From: Gammaproteobacteria bacterium
GTDB lineage: Bacteria; Pseudomonadota; Gammaproteobacteria; Chromatiales; Chromatiaceae
Assembly: GCA_025458675.1 (NCBI GenBank)
Contig: JALORY010000005.1
Span: forward strand, 1-40,777
Direction of reading: 5' to 3'
DNA: 40,777 bases
The position numbers were made by a program, and so were the translations under genes. The notes under the pieces are model-generated. The model searched no databases. It was not told where the DNA came from and worked only from the letters and a program-made list of their open reading frames with translations. Positions 15,733 through 23,774 of the stretch are shown here, piece after piece; the first letter of the stretch is position 1, and each line of letters begins with the position of its first letter.

Positions 15733-16404
15733 TCAGCCGGCGAGGCCGCGCATGACGTCGTAGAAGACGAGGCCCTCGTAAAGTGTCCAGAGGCCGAGCG
15801 CCACGACGACGGCGCCGGCGACGTGCCGCGCTCGGCCGCAGGCCCGGTTGCCGAGCGCGCCGGAGAGCAGGCTGACGCCGAGCATCGCCGGCACGGTGCC
15901 GAGGCCGAAGGCCAGCATCAGGGCAGACGCCCGCGTCGGGCTCGCGGTCGCCGCCGCCTTGATCGCGACCGAGAAGACGAGGCTGCAGGGAACCAGCCCG
16001 TTCCCGACGCCGGCGAGGGCGTAGCGCCAGAGGTCCGGGCGTCCCGGCTTCGCAGAAGCGGGGCCGGGTACGGCCGCACAGCGTGCCGGTGCCGAGGCCC
16101 CGAGCACGCCGGCCAGCCCCAGACCGAGGACGACGATCACCAGGCCGGCGACGATCATCAGAAGGCCCTGCGCCTTGCCGAAGCCACCGACCTGCACGAT
16201 CACCTGGCCGAGCGCGGCGCCCGCCACGCCGAGGGCGACGTAGGTCGACACGCGCGCGCCGTGGTAGACGGCGGCGGGCAGGCCGCGCTGCGCGAGGCCC
16301 TGGTGCAGGAACAGCCCGCCCGCGAGGCCGGTGCACATGCCGAGGCAGTGCGGCGCGCCGGCGAGGCCGGCGGTGAAGGCGAGCAGCAGACCGGGCTCGC
16401 TCAC
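15733..16404 (-). CDS. SafE/UreH-type membrane protein (TauE/SafE family)
   Basis: 223 residues with about six membrane helices. The N-terminal motif GAPHCLGMCTGLAGG (His19, Cys20, Cys24) is the His/Cys/Met signature of the SafE/DsbD-like membrane proteins often annotated as sulfite exporters and also found beside copper-oxidase assembly genes. A second GxG helix start (GVGNGLVPCSLVFSVA) lies about residue 140 and repeats the fold. In this context a metal- or thiol-redox role in the membrane is more likely than sulfite export; that is inference. The GTG start at 16404 overlaps the TGA of the TlpA gene (GTGA), so the two are coupled. Confidence 0.82.
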   Translation of the reverse strand: MSEPGLLLAFTAGLAGAPHCLGMCTGLAGGLFLHQGLAQRGLPAAVYHGARVSTYVALGVAGAALGQVIVQVGGFGKAQGLLMIVAGLVIVVLGLGLAGVLGASAPARCAAVPGPASAKPGRPDLWRYALAGVGNGLVPCSLVFSVAIKAAATASPTRASALMLAFGLGTVPAMLGVSLLSGALGNRACGRARHVAGAVVVALGLWTLYEGLVFYDVMRGLAG

Positions 16405-16925
16405 AGCAGGTCCGCGACGATGCGCTCGAAGACCTCGGGCGTGGACTCGCCGAGCACCTTCGCCCGCAGCCGGCCCTCGCGGTCGATGAAGAACGTGGTG
16501 GGCAGGCCGATCACGCCGTAGCGGCGGCTGACGCGCCCGTCCACGTCGAGCAGCGTCTCGTAGCTGACGCCGAGGCGGCGCACGAAGCGCTCCGCGGTCG
16601 CCGGGTCCTGGCGCACGTTCACCGCCAGGATGCGCAGCCCCCGGTCCCGGTACTTGCGGTACACCGGCTCGAGCTGGGTCATCTCGCTCTCGCAGAAGGG
16701 GCACCAGTCGGCCCAGAAGCGCAGCGCGACCACCTCGCCGCGTGCCTGGGCGGGGAACTCCACGGGGCGGTGCGCGAGGTCGTCGAGCGTGAACGACGGC
16801 ACTACCGCGCCGGTCTCGAGCTTCGGTATGGCGTCGCCGCAGCTGCCCAGGGCGAGCAGGAGCGCGACAAGGCACGCGCGCAGCGACGCGGTCACCACGC
16901 GACTCGCACCGGCCGGTACCCCCAC
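16401..16925 (-). CDS. TlpA/ResA-type thioredoxin lipoprotein
   Basis: 174 residues. A lipoprotein signal ends at LALGSC (Cys29). The thioredoxin fold has the active site WADWCPFCES (Cys75-Pro-Phe-Cys78), and GLPTTFFIDREG carries the cis-proline. TlpA/ResA proteins keep cysteines of heme- or copper-accepting proteins reduced outside the inner membrane. The CPFC variant differs from ResA's CEPC. In a NosL/ABC cassette it likely reduces the cysteines of copper chaperones or of the client enzyme. GTG 16925 has AGGGAGG 6 nt upstream; it follows the membrane protein gene by 13 nt and its stop overlaps the SafE gene. Confidence 0.88.
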   Translation of the reverse strand: MGVPAGASRVVTASLRACLVALLLALGSCGDAIPKLETGAVVPSFTLDDLAHRPVEFPAQARGEVVALRFWADWCPFCESEMTQLEPVYRKYRDRGLRILAVNVRQDPATAERFVRRLGVSYETLLDVDGRVSRRYGVIGLPTTFFIDREGRLRAKVLGESTPEVFERIVADLL

Positions 16926-16938
16926 GGGCTGCCTCCCT

Positions 16939-17946
16939 CTACCACCAGACGCCCACCATCGTGAGCCCGGACCGGAGGATCGTCCAGGCGGCGACCGCGT
17001 AGAAGAGCCCGAAGCCGGCGAGCGCGAGCCACGTCAGGCGCCGCGTCTCCCCCGGCACCGCGGCGGCGAGGCTGGGCACGCCGCGCCAGGGCGCCACGGC
17101 GGCCGCGCCCAGCGCCAGGGCAGCCCCGGCGAACAGCGGCAGGTAGAGCCAGTAGCCGACGTGGTCGTGGCCCGCCTTGAGCACGCAGAAGGGACAGTGG
17201 TGGTGCGGGTGCTCGTAGACGTAGAGGGCGATCAGCGAGACCACGGCCGCCAGCGCGACCAGGAAGGCGGCGAGCGCGCTGCCGCCGAAGACCCAGCCGC
17301 CGGAGCCGCGGCGCAGCAGCCACGCGCCGCTGCCCGCGACCAGCACGCCGCTCGCGCCCAGTGCGACCGCGGCGTCGCGCGGCGCGGTGCCGGCGACCTC
17401 GCCGGCCACGCCAGCCGAGTCGGGCGAGAACAGCGCCCCGCAGCACGACGTGATCACGTCCGGCTGCAGGTTGAGGAAGTAGAGCGCCTGCACGACGGCG
17501 CCGGCGGCCACCAGGGGGACGATGCCGAGCAGCAGGCCGTACTTCACCCGGATGAGCGGGTAGTCCCAGCCCTGGTTGTCGAGGCGGTTCAGCGTGAGCC
17601 ACACCGCCCCGGCGAAGAACGCAGCGATCTGGAGGAACAGGGTCGGCCAGCCCCAGCGGTTCACGTTGAGCACGCCGGTCGCGCACATCGCGCCGACGAA
17701 CTGCGTGTGCATCGCCTCGGCGTTGTACACGAACAGCAGCAGCGACAGGGCCTCGGCCCCGCAGCAGAAGGCGACGAGCGTGGCGATCAGGTAGGTGCGG
17801 CGCTCGAGGCGCAGCTGCCGCTCGCTGCCGCTCGTGATGTCCCAGTGCCGCAGCACGCGGACGGCGAAGGCGGCGGCGAGCGTCATGAGCAGGGTCACGA
17901 CCGCGGAGACTGCGAGCAGGGCGAGGACCGCGGGGTTCAGCAGCAC
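16939..17946 (-). CDS. Multi-helix membrane protein rich in Cys/His pairs, unknown
   Basis: 335 residues with about eight membrane helices. Possible metal ligands are striking: Cys61-Cys62 (AFCCGAEA), His80, Cys88 (VGAMCATG), Cys168-Cys169 (ITSCCGAL), and HPHHHCPFC (246-254) followed by His260 and His262 (KAGHDH). Several fall at helix ends facing outside, from rough topology. I recognise no named family. Its place between an ABC ATPase and a TlpA lipoprotein suggests a metal-binding or redox membrane partner in copper delivery; this is inference. GTG 17946 has GGAGG at 5-6 nt and lies 1 nt after the ATPase stop, so it is co-translated. Confidence 0.8.
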   Translation of the reverse strand: MLLNPAVLALLAVSAVVTLLMTLAAAFAVRVLRHWDITSGSERQLRLERRTYLIATLVAFCCGAEALSLLLFVYNAEAMHTQFVGAMCATGVLNVNRWGWPTLFLQIAAFFAGAVWLTLNRLDNQGWDYPLIRVKYGLLLGIVPLVAAGAVVQALYFLNLQPDVITSCCGALFSPDSAGVAGEVAGTAPRDAAVALGASGVLVAGSGAWLLRRGSGGWVFGGSALAAFLVALAAVVSLIALYVYEHPHHHCPFCVLKAGHDHVGYWLYLPLFAGAALALGAAAVAPWRGVPSLAAAVPGETRRLTWLALAGFGLFYAVAAWTILRSGLTMVGVWW

Positions 17947-17947
17947 G

Positions 17948-18622
17948 CTAGCCTCCGGCCAGGCGCCCGTCGCGCATCTCCACGACGCGGTCGACGACGG
18001 GGCTGTCGTAGACCTCGGGGTCGTGGCTCGACAGCAGCACCGTCTTCCCCGCCGCCCGGAGGTCCCCGACGATCCCCATGAAGTCGCGCGACAGCTGGGT
18101 GTCGAGATTGGCCGTCGGCTCGTCGGCGACGAGCACGCGCGGATCGTTGACCAGCGCCCGGCAGATGGCGGTGCGCTGCGCCTCGCCGCCGGACAGCCAC
18201 TCGACGCGATAGCCCGCCTTGGCCGCGAGGCCGAACTGCGCGAGCAGGTCGTGGGCGCGGGCCTCGAGGCGCCGGCGCGGGCCGCCGAGCGGATAGGCCG
18301 GCAGCATCACGTTCTCGAGGACCGTGACGCCCTTGATCAGGTTGAACTGCTGGAAGATGAACCCGAAGGTCCCGCGCCGCACCGCGGTGAGGAAGCGTTC
18401 GGGCAGGCCCGACAGCAGCTGCGTCTCGAACAGGATCCGGCCCGCGGTGGGCCGCGACAGGCAGCCGATCATCGACAGCAACGTGGTCTTGCCCGAGCCG
18501 CTCGGACCCTTGAGCACCGTGACGCGGTTCGCGTCGACGGTGAGGCTCACGCCGCGGATCGCCCAGAACTCGTTCGGGCGCCCCTGATTGAAGGCCTTGC
18601 GGACGTCGACGAGCTCGATCAT
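17948..18622 (-). CDS. ABC transporter ATPase, LolD/MacB type
   Basis: 224 residues. Walker A GPSGSGKT (39-46), signature LSGGEAQR, Walker B VLVADEPTANLD and the H-loop SSHDPEV are all present. The size and the GxVxFExxxxxGL-type lid are those of the MacB/LolD group that energises FtsX-type permeases rather than import systems. Its ATG overlaps the TGA of the permease gene (TGATG), making a transporter pair with that gene. In nos clusters the ATPase NosF is associated with copper-site assembly; this protein may do likewise, though NosF belongs to a different subgroup, so the parallel is loose. Confidence 0.9.
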   Translation of the reverse strand: MIELVDVRKAFNQGRPNEFWAIRGVSLTVDANRVTVLKGPSGSGKTTLLSMIGCLSRPTAGRILFETQLLSGLPERFLTAVRRGTFGFIFQQFNLIKGVTVLENVMLPAYPLGGPRRRLEARAHDLLAQFGLAAKAGYRVEWLSGGEAQRTAICRALVNDPRVLVADEPTANLDTQLSRDFMGIVGDLRAAGKTVLLSSHDPEVYDSPVVDRVVEMRDGRLAGG

Positions 18623-19755
18623 CAGCGCATCACCGTGTCCGGGTCGGTGATCGCCGCGCGCCAGATCGGCACGATGGTGGCGACGGTGTAGGGAAAGACG
18701 GTGAAGAAGAACAGCGTCGCGAGCTGCAGCCCGTCCACCGTGGGCACGAGCGCGAAGCGGGGGTAGAGGACCGCCCAGCCCTTGAGCACGGGCTCGAAGA
18801 GCGCCGCGTCGGCGAGGAAAACGTGCGCGTAGGCGGCGAGATAGCCGAGCAGGAAGGCGGTGAGCGAGACGATCGCGCCCTCCCAGAACTTCATGCGGAT
18901 GACGTCGCTCGTCTCCCAGCCGATCGCCTTGAGTATGCCGATCTCCCGGCGTTCCTCCGCCGACAGCCCCGAGGCCTTGTCCCAGGCGAACACGACGAAG
19001 GCGAGGATGGCGCCCAGCAGCAGCACCGCCACCACGCCTTGGCGCCAGTTGAAGATCGCGTCGTAGGTCCGCAGCACCTCATCGCGCAGGATCGGCCGGG
19101 TGTCGGGCAGCAGCAGCGTGAGCTTCTCGGCGACCTTGCGCACCTCCTGCGCGTTGCGCACGCGCAGCGCGACGTCGGTGTACTGCCCCGCGGGGATGCC
19201 GAAGAAGGCGCGGAAGAAGGGCTCCGCGACCAGCACGAGGTCGCTGCTCACCAGCTCCGAGCGGGCGTCGAGCAGTCCTGCGACGCGCAGCGTGTGCGCC
19301 TTGCCGTCGCTGCCGCGCAGGGTGAGGTAGTCGCCGGCCGAGAGGCCGCGCGTGCGGGCGATGCCGGCGCCGATGATCGCGTCGCCCGGTGCGATCTCGC
19401 GGTCGGGCGGCACCATGAGCGTGTAGTTCGCCTTCACGGCCGGGTCGTAGAAGTAGCCCCACAGGCGTCCGGCCTTGGTCTGCACCCCGCGCACCTGGCC
19501 GATCCGGGCGATGTGCTCCTCGCCGATCAGGTCGTGCCGCCCGGCGACCATGCGCTGCAGCACGATCTCGGGAGCGCCGGCGAGCACGTGCGCCGCCTCG
19601 TGGCGCAGCGCGTGCGTGTAGAGCATGACCGAGGCGAGCGCGAACACGATGAGCGCGTAGACCAGCAGCAGCCCGAGATTCTTCGCGCGGCGTCGCAGCA
19701 GCGACGCGAGCGTGAAGTCAATCAGGTACTTCTGTCGCTGCAGCCAGATCGGCAT
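18622..19755 (-). CDS. FtsX/MacB-type ABC transporter permease
   Basis: 377 residues. One N-terminal helix (about 26-48), a large periplasmic domain (50-235, MacB-PCD-like beta/alpha), and three C-terminal helices (about 243-262, 292-315, 345-365) make the FtsX topology. The coupling motif EERREIGILKAIGWETSDV (about 266-284) is typical. FtsX-type permeases work by mechanotransmission on periplasmic partners or lipoproteins rather than as pores. Here partners could be the small anchored protein upstream, the NosL chaperones or the TlpA lipoprotein. Its ATG start lies 38 nt inside the upstream gene, in another frame. Confidence 0.9.
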   Translation of the reverse strand: MPIWLQRQKYLIDFTLASLLRRRAKNLGLLLVYALIVFALASVMLYTHALRHEAAHVLAGAPEIVLQRMVAGRHDLIGEEHIARIGQVRGVQTKAGRLWGYFYDPAVKANYTLMVPPDREIAPGDAIIGAGIARTRGLSAGDYLTLRGSDGKAHTLRVAGLLDARSELVSSDLVLVAEPFFRAFFGIPAGQYTDVALRVRNAQEVRKVAEKLTLLLPDTRPILRDEVLRTYDAIFNWRQGVVAVLLLGAILAFVVFAWDKASGLSAEERREIGILKAIGWETSDVIRMKFWEGAIVSLTAFLLGYLAAYAHVFLADAALFEPVLKGWAVLYPRFALVPTVDGLQLATLFFFTVFPYTVATIVPIWRAAITDPDTVMR

Positions 19756-20050
19756 GGCGGGTCGGGAACAGATGCGCGGGCGGCGCGAGCAGGCTGCCGC
19801 TCGGAAAGTGCTCGAAGGCGAGGGGGTGATCCTGGAAGGCGGTGTGCAGGTCTGCCTGGGAGAGGTGTCGCGTGTAGCGCGCCTCGGTGAACAGGGCGAG
19901 GTCGGTGAGACCGAGCTCCTGCACCAATGCTGCGCTCGTGGCCAACCGCGGCGAGGCCTCGTGCGAGCGCAGCGTCGCGTCCACGAAGGTCAGCGCCGTG
20001 GCGAGCGCCAGCACGGCCATCAGCCAGAGGAAACGGTCGGTGCGGGACAT
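19718..20050 (-). CDS. Small membrane-anchored periplasmic protein, first gene of the copper-like cassette
   Basis: 110 residues. A hydrophobic anchor (FLWLMAVLALATALTFV, about 7-23) is followed by a short periplasmic domain with several His (LHTAF, HPLAFEHFPSG, HLFPTRHADL). It has no recognised family and no cysteine. The coding 3' end overlaps the permease start by 38 nt, so the two proteins are probably made together and it may be a permease partner. ATG 20050 was chosen; the ribosome site before it is weak, and an in-frame upstream start cannot be excluded. Confidence 0.65.
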   Translation of the reverse strand: MSRTDRFLWLMAVLALATALTFVDATLRSHEASPRLATSAALVQELGLTDLALFTEARYTRHLSQADLHTAFQDHPLAFEHFPSGSLLAPPAHLFPTRHADLAAATEVPD

Positions 20051-20192
20051 CGAGAGGCGGTCGCCGGTCTCGGAAGCGGAATTGGGCCATTCTCCCGGCG
20101 CACTCCCGGTGCCACATTGATGCACCGCAAGGCCCCATGGGCGGTGCGGGCCGGCGAGCATTAAGATGACCCCACGGATTCTGTGCCGACCC

Positions 20193-20897
20193 ATGCGCCT
20201 CGACCGGTTGTTGAGCCACGTCGCGGGACTGACCCGGTCCCAGGCCCAGCGCGCCGTCCGCGCCGGGCGCGTCGCCGTCGACGGCGCACTGGCCGAAGAC
20301 CCCGCCTGCAAGCTGGGGGACGGGGCAGAGGTCCTGCTCGACGGCGTTCCGGTGGCGAAGCGCGCGCCGCGCTACCTCATGCTCCACAAGCCGGCGGGCT
20401 GCGTCTGCGCGACGACCGACGGCCGGCACCCCACGGTGCTCGACCTGCTGCCCGAGGCCGAGCGGGGCGGCCTCCACGTGGTCGGACGGCTCGACCTCGA
20501 CGTCACCGGCCTCGTGCTGCTGACCGACGACGGGGCCTGGTCGCACCGTGTCACGGCACCCCGGCGCAAGTGCCCGAAGACCTACCTCGCCGGCCTCGCC
20601 GAGGCCATCGACGACGCGGCGCTCGACGCCCTGCGCCGCGGGGTGCGGCTGCGCGGCGAGGAGGAGGACACGCGGGCGGCCGCCATCGAGCGCCTGGCCC
20701 CCGACCACGTGCGCGTCACCGTGACCGAGGGCCGGTACCACCAGGTCAAGCGCATGTTCGCCGCCGTGGGCAACCGGGTGCTGACCCTGCGCCGCGAGCA
20801 GGTCGGGCCGGTTGCCCTGGATCCGGCCCTCGCGCCGGGGGCGTGGCGCGCGCTGACGGCCGACGAGGTCGCGGGGCTGCGTGCCTGCGGGGCCTGA
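20193..20897 (+). CDS. rsuA: 16S rRNA pseudouridine synthase RsuA
   Basis: 234 residues (E. coli RsuA 231). It makes pseudouridine in 16S rRNA (position 516 in E. coli). The N-terminal S4 domain (1-50) carries MRLDRLLSHVAGLTRSQA. The catalytic motif VGRLDLDVTGLVLLT has the nucleophile Asp101. The C-terminal VTEGRYHQVKRMFAAVGNRVL is the family signature. ATG 20193 is the natural start. It is divergent from the copper-like cassette across 142 nt in which no strong promoter is obvious. RluB/E/F paralogues were considered, but size and motif spacing fit RsuA. Confidence 0.9.
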   Translation: MRLDRLLSHVAGLTRSQAQRAVRAGRVAVDGALAEDPACKLGDGAEVLLDGVPVAKRAPRYLMLHKPAGCVCATTDGRHPTVLDLLPEAERGGLHVVGRLDLDVTGLVLLTDDGAWSHRVTAPRRKCPKTYLAGLAEAIDDAALDALRRGVRLRGEEEDTRAAAIERLAPDHVRVTVTEGRYHQVKRMFAAVGNRVLTLRREQVGPVALDPALAPGAWRALTADEVAGLRACGA

Positions 20898-20986
20898 GCC
20901 CGGCGCCGGGGCAGCGGAAAGATGCGGGTCATGGGGGCTGGGGTATGATGCGCGGCCATTCGCGCCCGCCCCGGAGAAGCCGCCCC

Positions 20987-21787
20987 GTGCACCCCCTCGA
21001 GCTCCGCCGCCCCTTTCGCCTGCTGCAGATCACGGACACGCACTTCTGCGAGCGGCCCGGCGACATCCTCGCAAGCCGCGTCGACACCGACGCGAGCCTG
21101 CGGCGCGTGCTCGATACGCTCCACTATCACGAGCACGGCTGCGACGACGTGATCGTCACCGGAGACCTCGCGCAGGACCCGACCGAGTCGGCCTACCTGC
21201 GGCTGCGGCAGACCCTGAACGCCTACCCCTTCAGCTTCCACTGCCTGCCGGGCAATCACGACGACGCCGACCTGCTCCTGCGCACGCTGCCGGGCGGCAA
21301 CGTCGCCTGCCCCAAGGTACTGGTGCGCCACGACTGGGTCCTGCTGCTGCTCGACAGCTCTGTCCTGAACGAGCCATGGGGACACCTCGCGGCGGAGGAG
21401 CTCGCCCTGGTGGACGAGACGCTGTCGCGCCACCCGGCGCCGCACGCGCTCGTCTTCTTCCACCACCACCCGGTGCCGGTCGGCAGCCCCTGGATCGATC
21501 GCATCGCCCTGCGCAACGCCGACGCGCTGTTCGCCACGCTGGACCGTCACGCCGCCAAGGTGCGCGGCGTCGTCTTCGGCCACGTGCACCAGGAGTTCGC
21601 GGCCGAGCGTGCGGGCGTGCGGCTGCTCGGTGCGCCGGCGACCTGCATCCAGTTCGCGACTCGCACCGAGCGCCTCGAGCTGGACTCGTTGCCGCCCGGC
21701 TACCGCTGGCTGGATCTGCACGCTGACGGCCGGATCGAGACCGGCGTGTGCTTCCTCGAGGACGAGGCGCTGCGCGCCACGGCCTGA
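20987..21787 (+). CDS. cpdA: Metallophosphoesterase, CpdA/Icc-type cyclic AMP phosphodiesterase
   Basis: 266 residues (E. coli CpdA 275). The calcineurin-like dimetal motifs are all present: Asp17-x-His19 (ITDTHF), VTGDLAQD, LPGNHDD, FFHHHPVPVG and FGHVHQEF. Together they fit the class III cyclic-nucleotide phosphodiesterases, which hydrolyse cyclic AMP. GTG 20987 follows CGGAGAAG. A TATGAT box at 20944-20949, 38 nt upstream, may be its -10. The substrate is inferred from the HHHPVP and GHVHQE context; related enzymes act on other phosphodiesters. Confidence 0.85.
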   Translation: MHPLELRRPFRLLQITDTHFCERPGDILASRVDTDASLRRVLDTLHYHEHGCDDVIVTGDLAQDPTESAYLRLRQTLNAYPFSFHCLPGNHDDADLLLRTLPGGNVACPKVLVRHDWVLLLLDSSVLNEPWGHLAAEELALVDETLSRHPAPHALVFFHHHPVPVGSPWIDRIALRNADALFATLDRHAAKVRGVVFGHVHQEFAAERAGVRLLGAPATCIQFATRTERLELDSLPPGYRWLDLHADGRIETGVCFLEDEALRATA

Positions 21788-21844
21788 TCGCCGGACACGA
21801 GGGCGCATGCGCCCGCGCGGCGGCAGGCGTAAATTGATCGCGTG

Positions 21845-22642
21845 ATGGACGCCTCGCCTGCCATTCGCACCCTCCCGGCCCGGGCGACGCTCGTCGCGCA
21901 CCGGCTCGACCTGCGCCGGCTGCAGCAGGTCCAGCCGCTCGCGACGACCCCGCTGACGGTCGAAGTCGCAGGGGGGGGTGTGGCGATGCTCTTCCGCTTC
22001 GGGGCCGTCGTGTTCTTCGGCGTCGCACCGATGGAGGAGGCGTCCTTCCTCGAGAAGCTCGCGCCCTTCGCGGTGGAGCCGCTCACCCAGCCCGAGGTCG
22101 AGGCGCTGGATATCGTGGTCGACCCGGGCCGCCCCGAGGGCCTCGACCAGTCCGGCCTCTACCTGCCCGACGCCGACCTGCCGCGCCTGCAGGTGGTCGC
22201 GGACATCCTCGCCAAGAGCGTGCTGCTCGCGGAGCAGGAGGCGCGCGTCGCGAGCGCCTTCGACCGCGTCGAGCCGCTCGCCGAGCAGCTCCAGCGCGGC
22301 GGCCGCGGCACGGGCAGCAACGTCGAGCTGACCCGTCACATCGGCGAGATCCTGCTGATCCAGCACCGAACGGTCGGCCGCGCCGAGGTGGGCGACAAGC
22401 CCGACATCCTCTGGGAGCGCACCGACCTCGAGCGGCTCTTCCAGCGCCTCGACGCCGAGTACGAGCTCGGCGAACGCCGCCAGGCGCTCGAGCAGAAGCT
22501 CGAGCTGATCGGCGACACGGCGCAGACCCTGCTCGACCTGCTGCACAACCGCCGCAGCCTGCGCGTCGAGTGGTACATCGTCATCCTCATCGTGGTCGAG
22601 ATCGTTCTCACGCTGTATGAGCTCTTCGTCCGCGCGCACTAG
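21845..22642 (+). CDS. RMD1/DUF155-family membrane protein
   Basis: 265 residues from ATG 21845 (GTG one codon earlier, 21842, also possible). The pattern is that of the DUF155/RMD1 family: an N-terminal beta-rich domain with VAMLFRFGAVVFFGVAP (about 47-63), a central helical part, and a C-terminal hydrophobic anchor (VEWYIVILIVVEIVLTLYEL, about 240-260). In yeast and human mitochondria RMD1 relatives (Rmd1, Rmnd1) matter for translation, but the bacterial role is unknown. It overlaps the next gene by 26 nt in another frame, so it probably works with the GNAT/peptidase and ATP-grasp proteins. Confidence 0.88.
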   Translation: MDASPAIRTLPARATLVAHRLDLRRLQQVQPLATTPLTVEVAGGGVAMLFRFGAVVFFGVAPMEEASFLEKLAPFAVEPLTQPEVEALDIVVDPGRPEGLDQSGLYLPDADLPRLQVVADILAKSVLLAEQEARVASAFDRVEPLAEQLQRGGRGTGSNVELTRHIGEILLIQHRTVGRAEVGDKPDILWERTDLERLFQRLDAEYELGERRQALEQKLELIGDTAQTLLDLLHNRRSLRVEWYIVILIVVEIVLTLYELFVRAH

Positions 22643-23774
22643 ACCCGCCACGGCGGTGCCGACCGTCCGGCCCGCCGGTCTCGACGACCTCGACGGCCTC
22701 GTCGAGATCGAGAATCGCTGCTTCGACACCGACCGGCTGTCGCGCCGCAACTTCCGCCACCTCCTCACGCGTGGCCGCGCGGCCACGCTGGTCGCAGAGC
22801 GGGCCGGCGCCGTGCTCGGCTACGTGCTGGTGCTGTTCAGCCACGGCACCTCGATGGCCCGCGTCTACTCGATCGCCGTGGACCCCGCCGCCGCCCGGCG
22901 CGGCGTCGGCGCGCTGCTCATGGGCGCGGCGGAGCAGGCCGCGCGCGATCAGGACTGCAGCGAGCTGCGCCTCGAGGTGCGCAAGGACAACGCCGCCGCC
23001 ATCCGGCTGTACGAGTCCCTGGGCTACCGCCGCTTCGGCGTGCTGGCCGACTACTACGAGGACCACGCGGACGCCGTCCGCTACCACCGCTCGCTCGCCC
23101 CGCAGCTGGGCCTCGGCATGGTGCGCGTGCCCTACTACGCGCAGACGCTCGACTTCACCTGCGGGCCCGCGGCGCTGATGATGGCGATGGGAGCGCACGA
23201 GCCGTCGATGCCGCTCGACCGCAAGCTCGAGCTGCGGCTCTGGCGCGAGGCGACGACGATCTTCATGACCTCGGGGCACGGCGGCTGCGGGCCCTACGGC
23301 CTCGCGCTCGCCGCCCACCACCGCGGCTTCGCCGTCGAGGTCTACGTCAACGCGCGCCGCACGCTGCTGTCGGCCACGGTGCGCAGCCGCGAGAAGCGTG
23401 AAGTCATGCGCCTCGTGCAGGAGGACATGATCGAGGAGCTCGACCGGCTCGGCGTGCCGATCCACCACCGCACCGTGCAGCCCGACGAGCTCGAGCGGCT
23501 GTTCGTGGGGGGCGGCATCCCGCTGGTGCTGATCAGCTCCTACCGGATCTACAAGGAGAAGTTCCCGCACTGGGTGGTGATCACCGGCTTCGAGCAGCGC
23601 TACATCTACATGCACGACCCGTTCGTGGACGAGGAGGAGGGCGAGTCGATCGCCGACTGCATCAACATGCCGGTGCTGCGGCGCGAGTTCGCCGCGATGG
23701 CGCGTTTCGGTCGTGCCAACCTGCGCGCGCTGGTGGTGATCTACCCGAAGTGGACGGAGAAGGCCGGTGGCTGA
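22617..23774 (+). CDS. GNAT acetyltransferase fused to a C39-like peptidase domain
   Basis: 385 residues. The N-terminal GNAT domain (about 16-155) has the acetyl-CoA motif RRGVGALLM (94-102) and the RimI-like NAAAIRLYESLGYR. The C-terminal domain (from about 168) starts VPYYAQTLDFTCGPAALMMAM with Cys182, the expected nucleophile of papain-like C39 peptidases, and later FPHWVVITGFEQ and MHDPF supply the His and Asp. So acetyl transfer and peptide cleavage sit in one chain. It overlaps the RMD1 gene upstream and the ATP-grasp gene downstream (8 nt). From memory, this fusion next to a RimK-like ligase has been noted as a recurrent neighbourhood of ATP-grasp amidoligases, without a known product. 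Confidence 0.88.
   Translation: MSSSSARTRPATAVPTVRPAGLDDLDGLVEIENRCFDTDRLSRRNFRHLLTRGRAATLVAERAGAVLGYVLVLFSHGTSMARVYSIAVDPAAARRGVGALLMGAAEQAARDQDCSELRLEVRKDNAAAIRLYESLGYRRFGVLADYYEDHADAVRYHRSLAPQLGLGMVRVPYYAQTLDFTCGPAALMMAMGAHEPSMPLDRKLELRLWREATTIFMTSGHGGCGPYGLALAAHHRGFAVEVYVNARRTLLSATVRSREKREVMRLVQEDMIEELDRLGVPIHHRTVQPDELERLFVGGGIPLVLISSYRIYKEKFPHWVVITGFEQRYIYMHDPFVDEEEGESIADCINMPVLRREFAAMARFGRANLRALVVIYPKWTEKAGG

Noticed and set aside
15733-16404. Sulfite exporter function for the SafE-type protein.
   Set aside because: No sulfite or taurine gene is near; the HCxxxC motif and neighbours suit metal or thiol handling better.
14444-20050. A complete nitrous oxide reductase (nos) cluster.
   Set aside because: No nosZ, nosR, nosD or nosY-type gene is visible; the permease is FtsX-type, unlike NosY.
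20582-22786. 734-codon minus-strand open frame.
   Set aside because: It is a shadow of rsuA, the phosphoesterase and the RMD1 gene, all of which have intact motifs on the plus strand.
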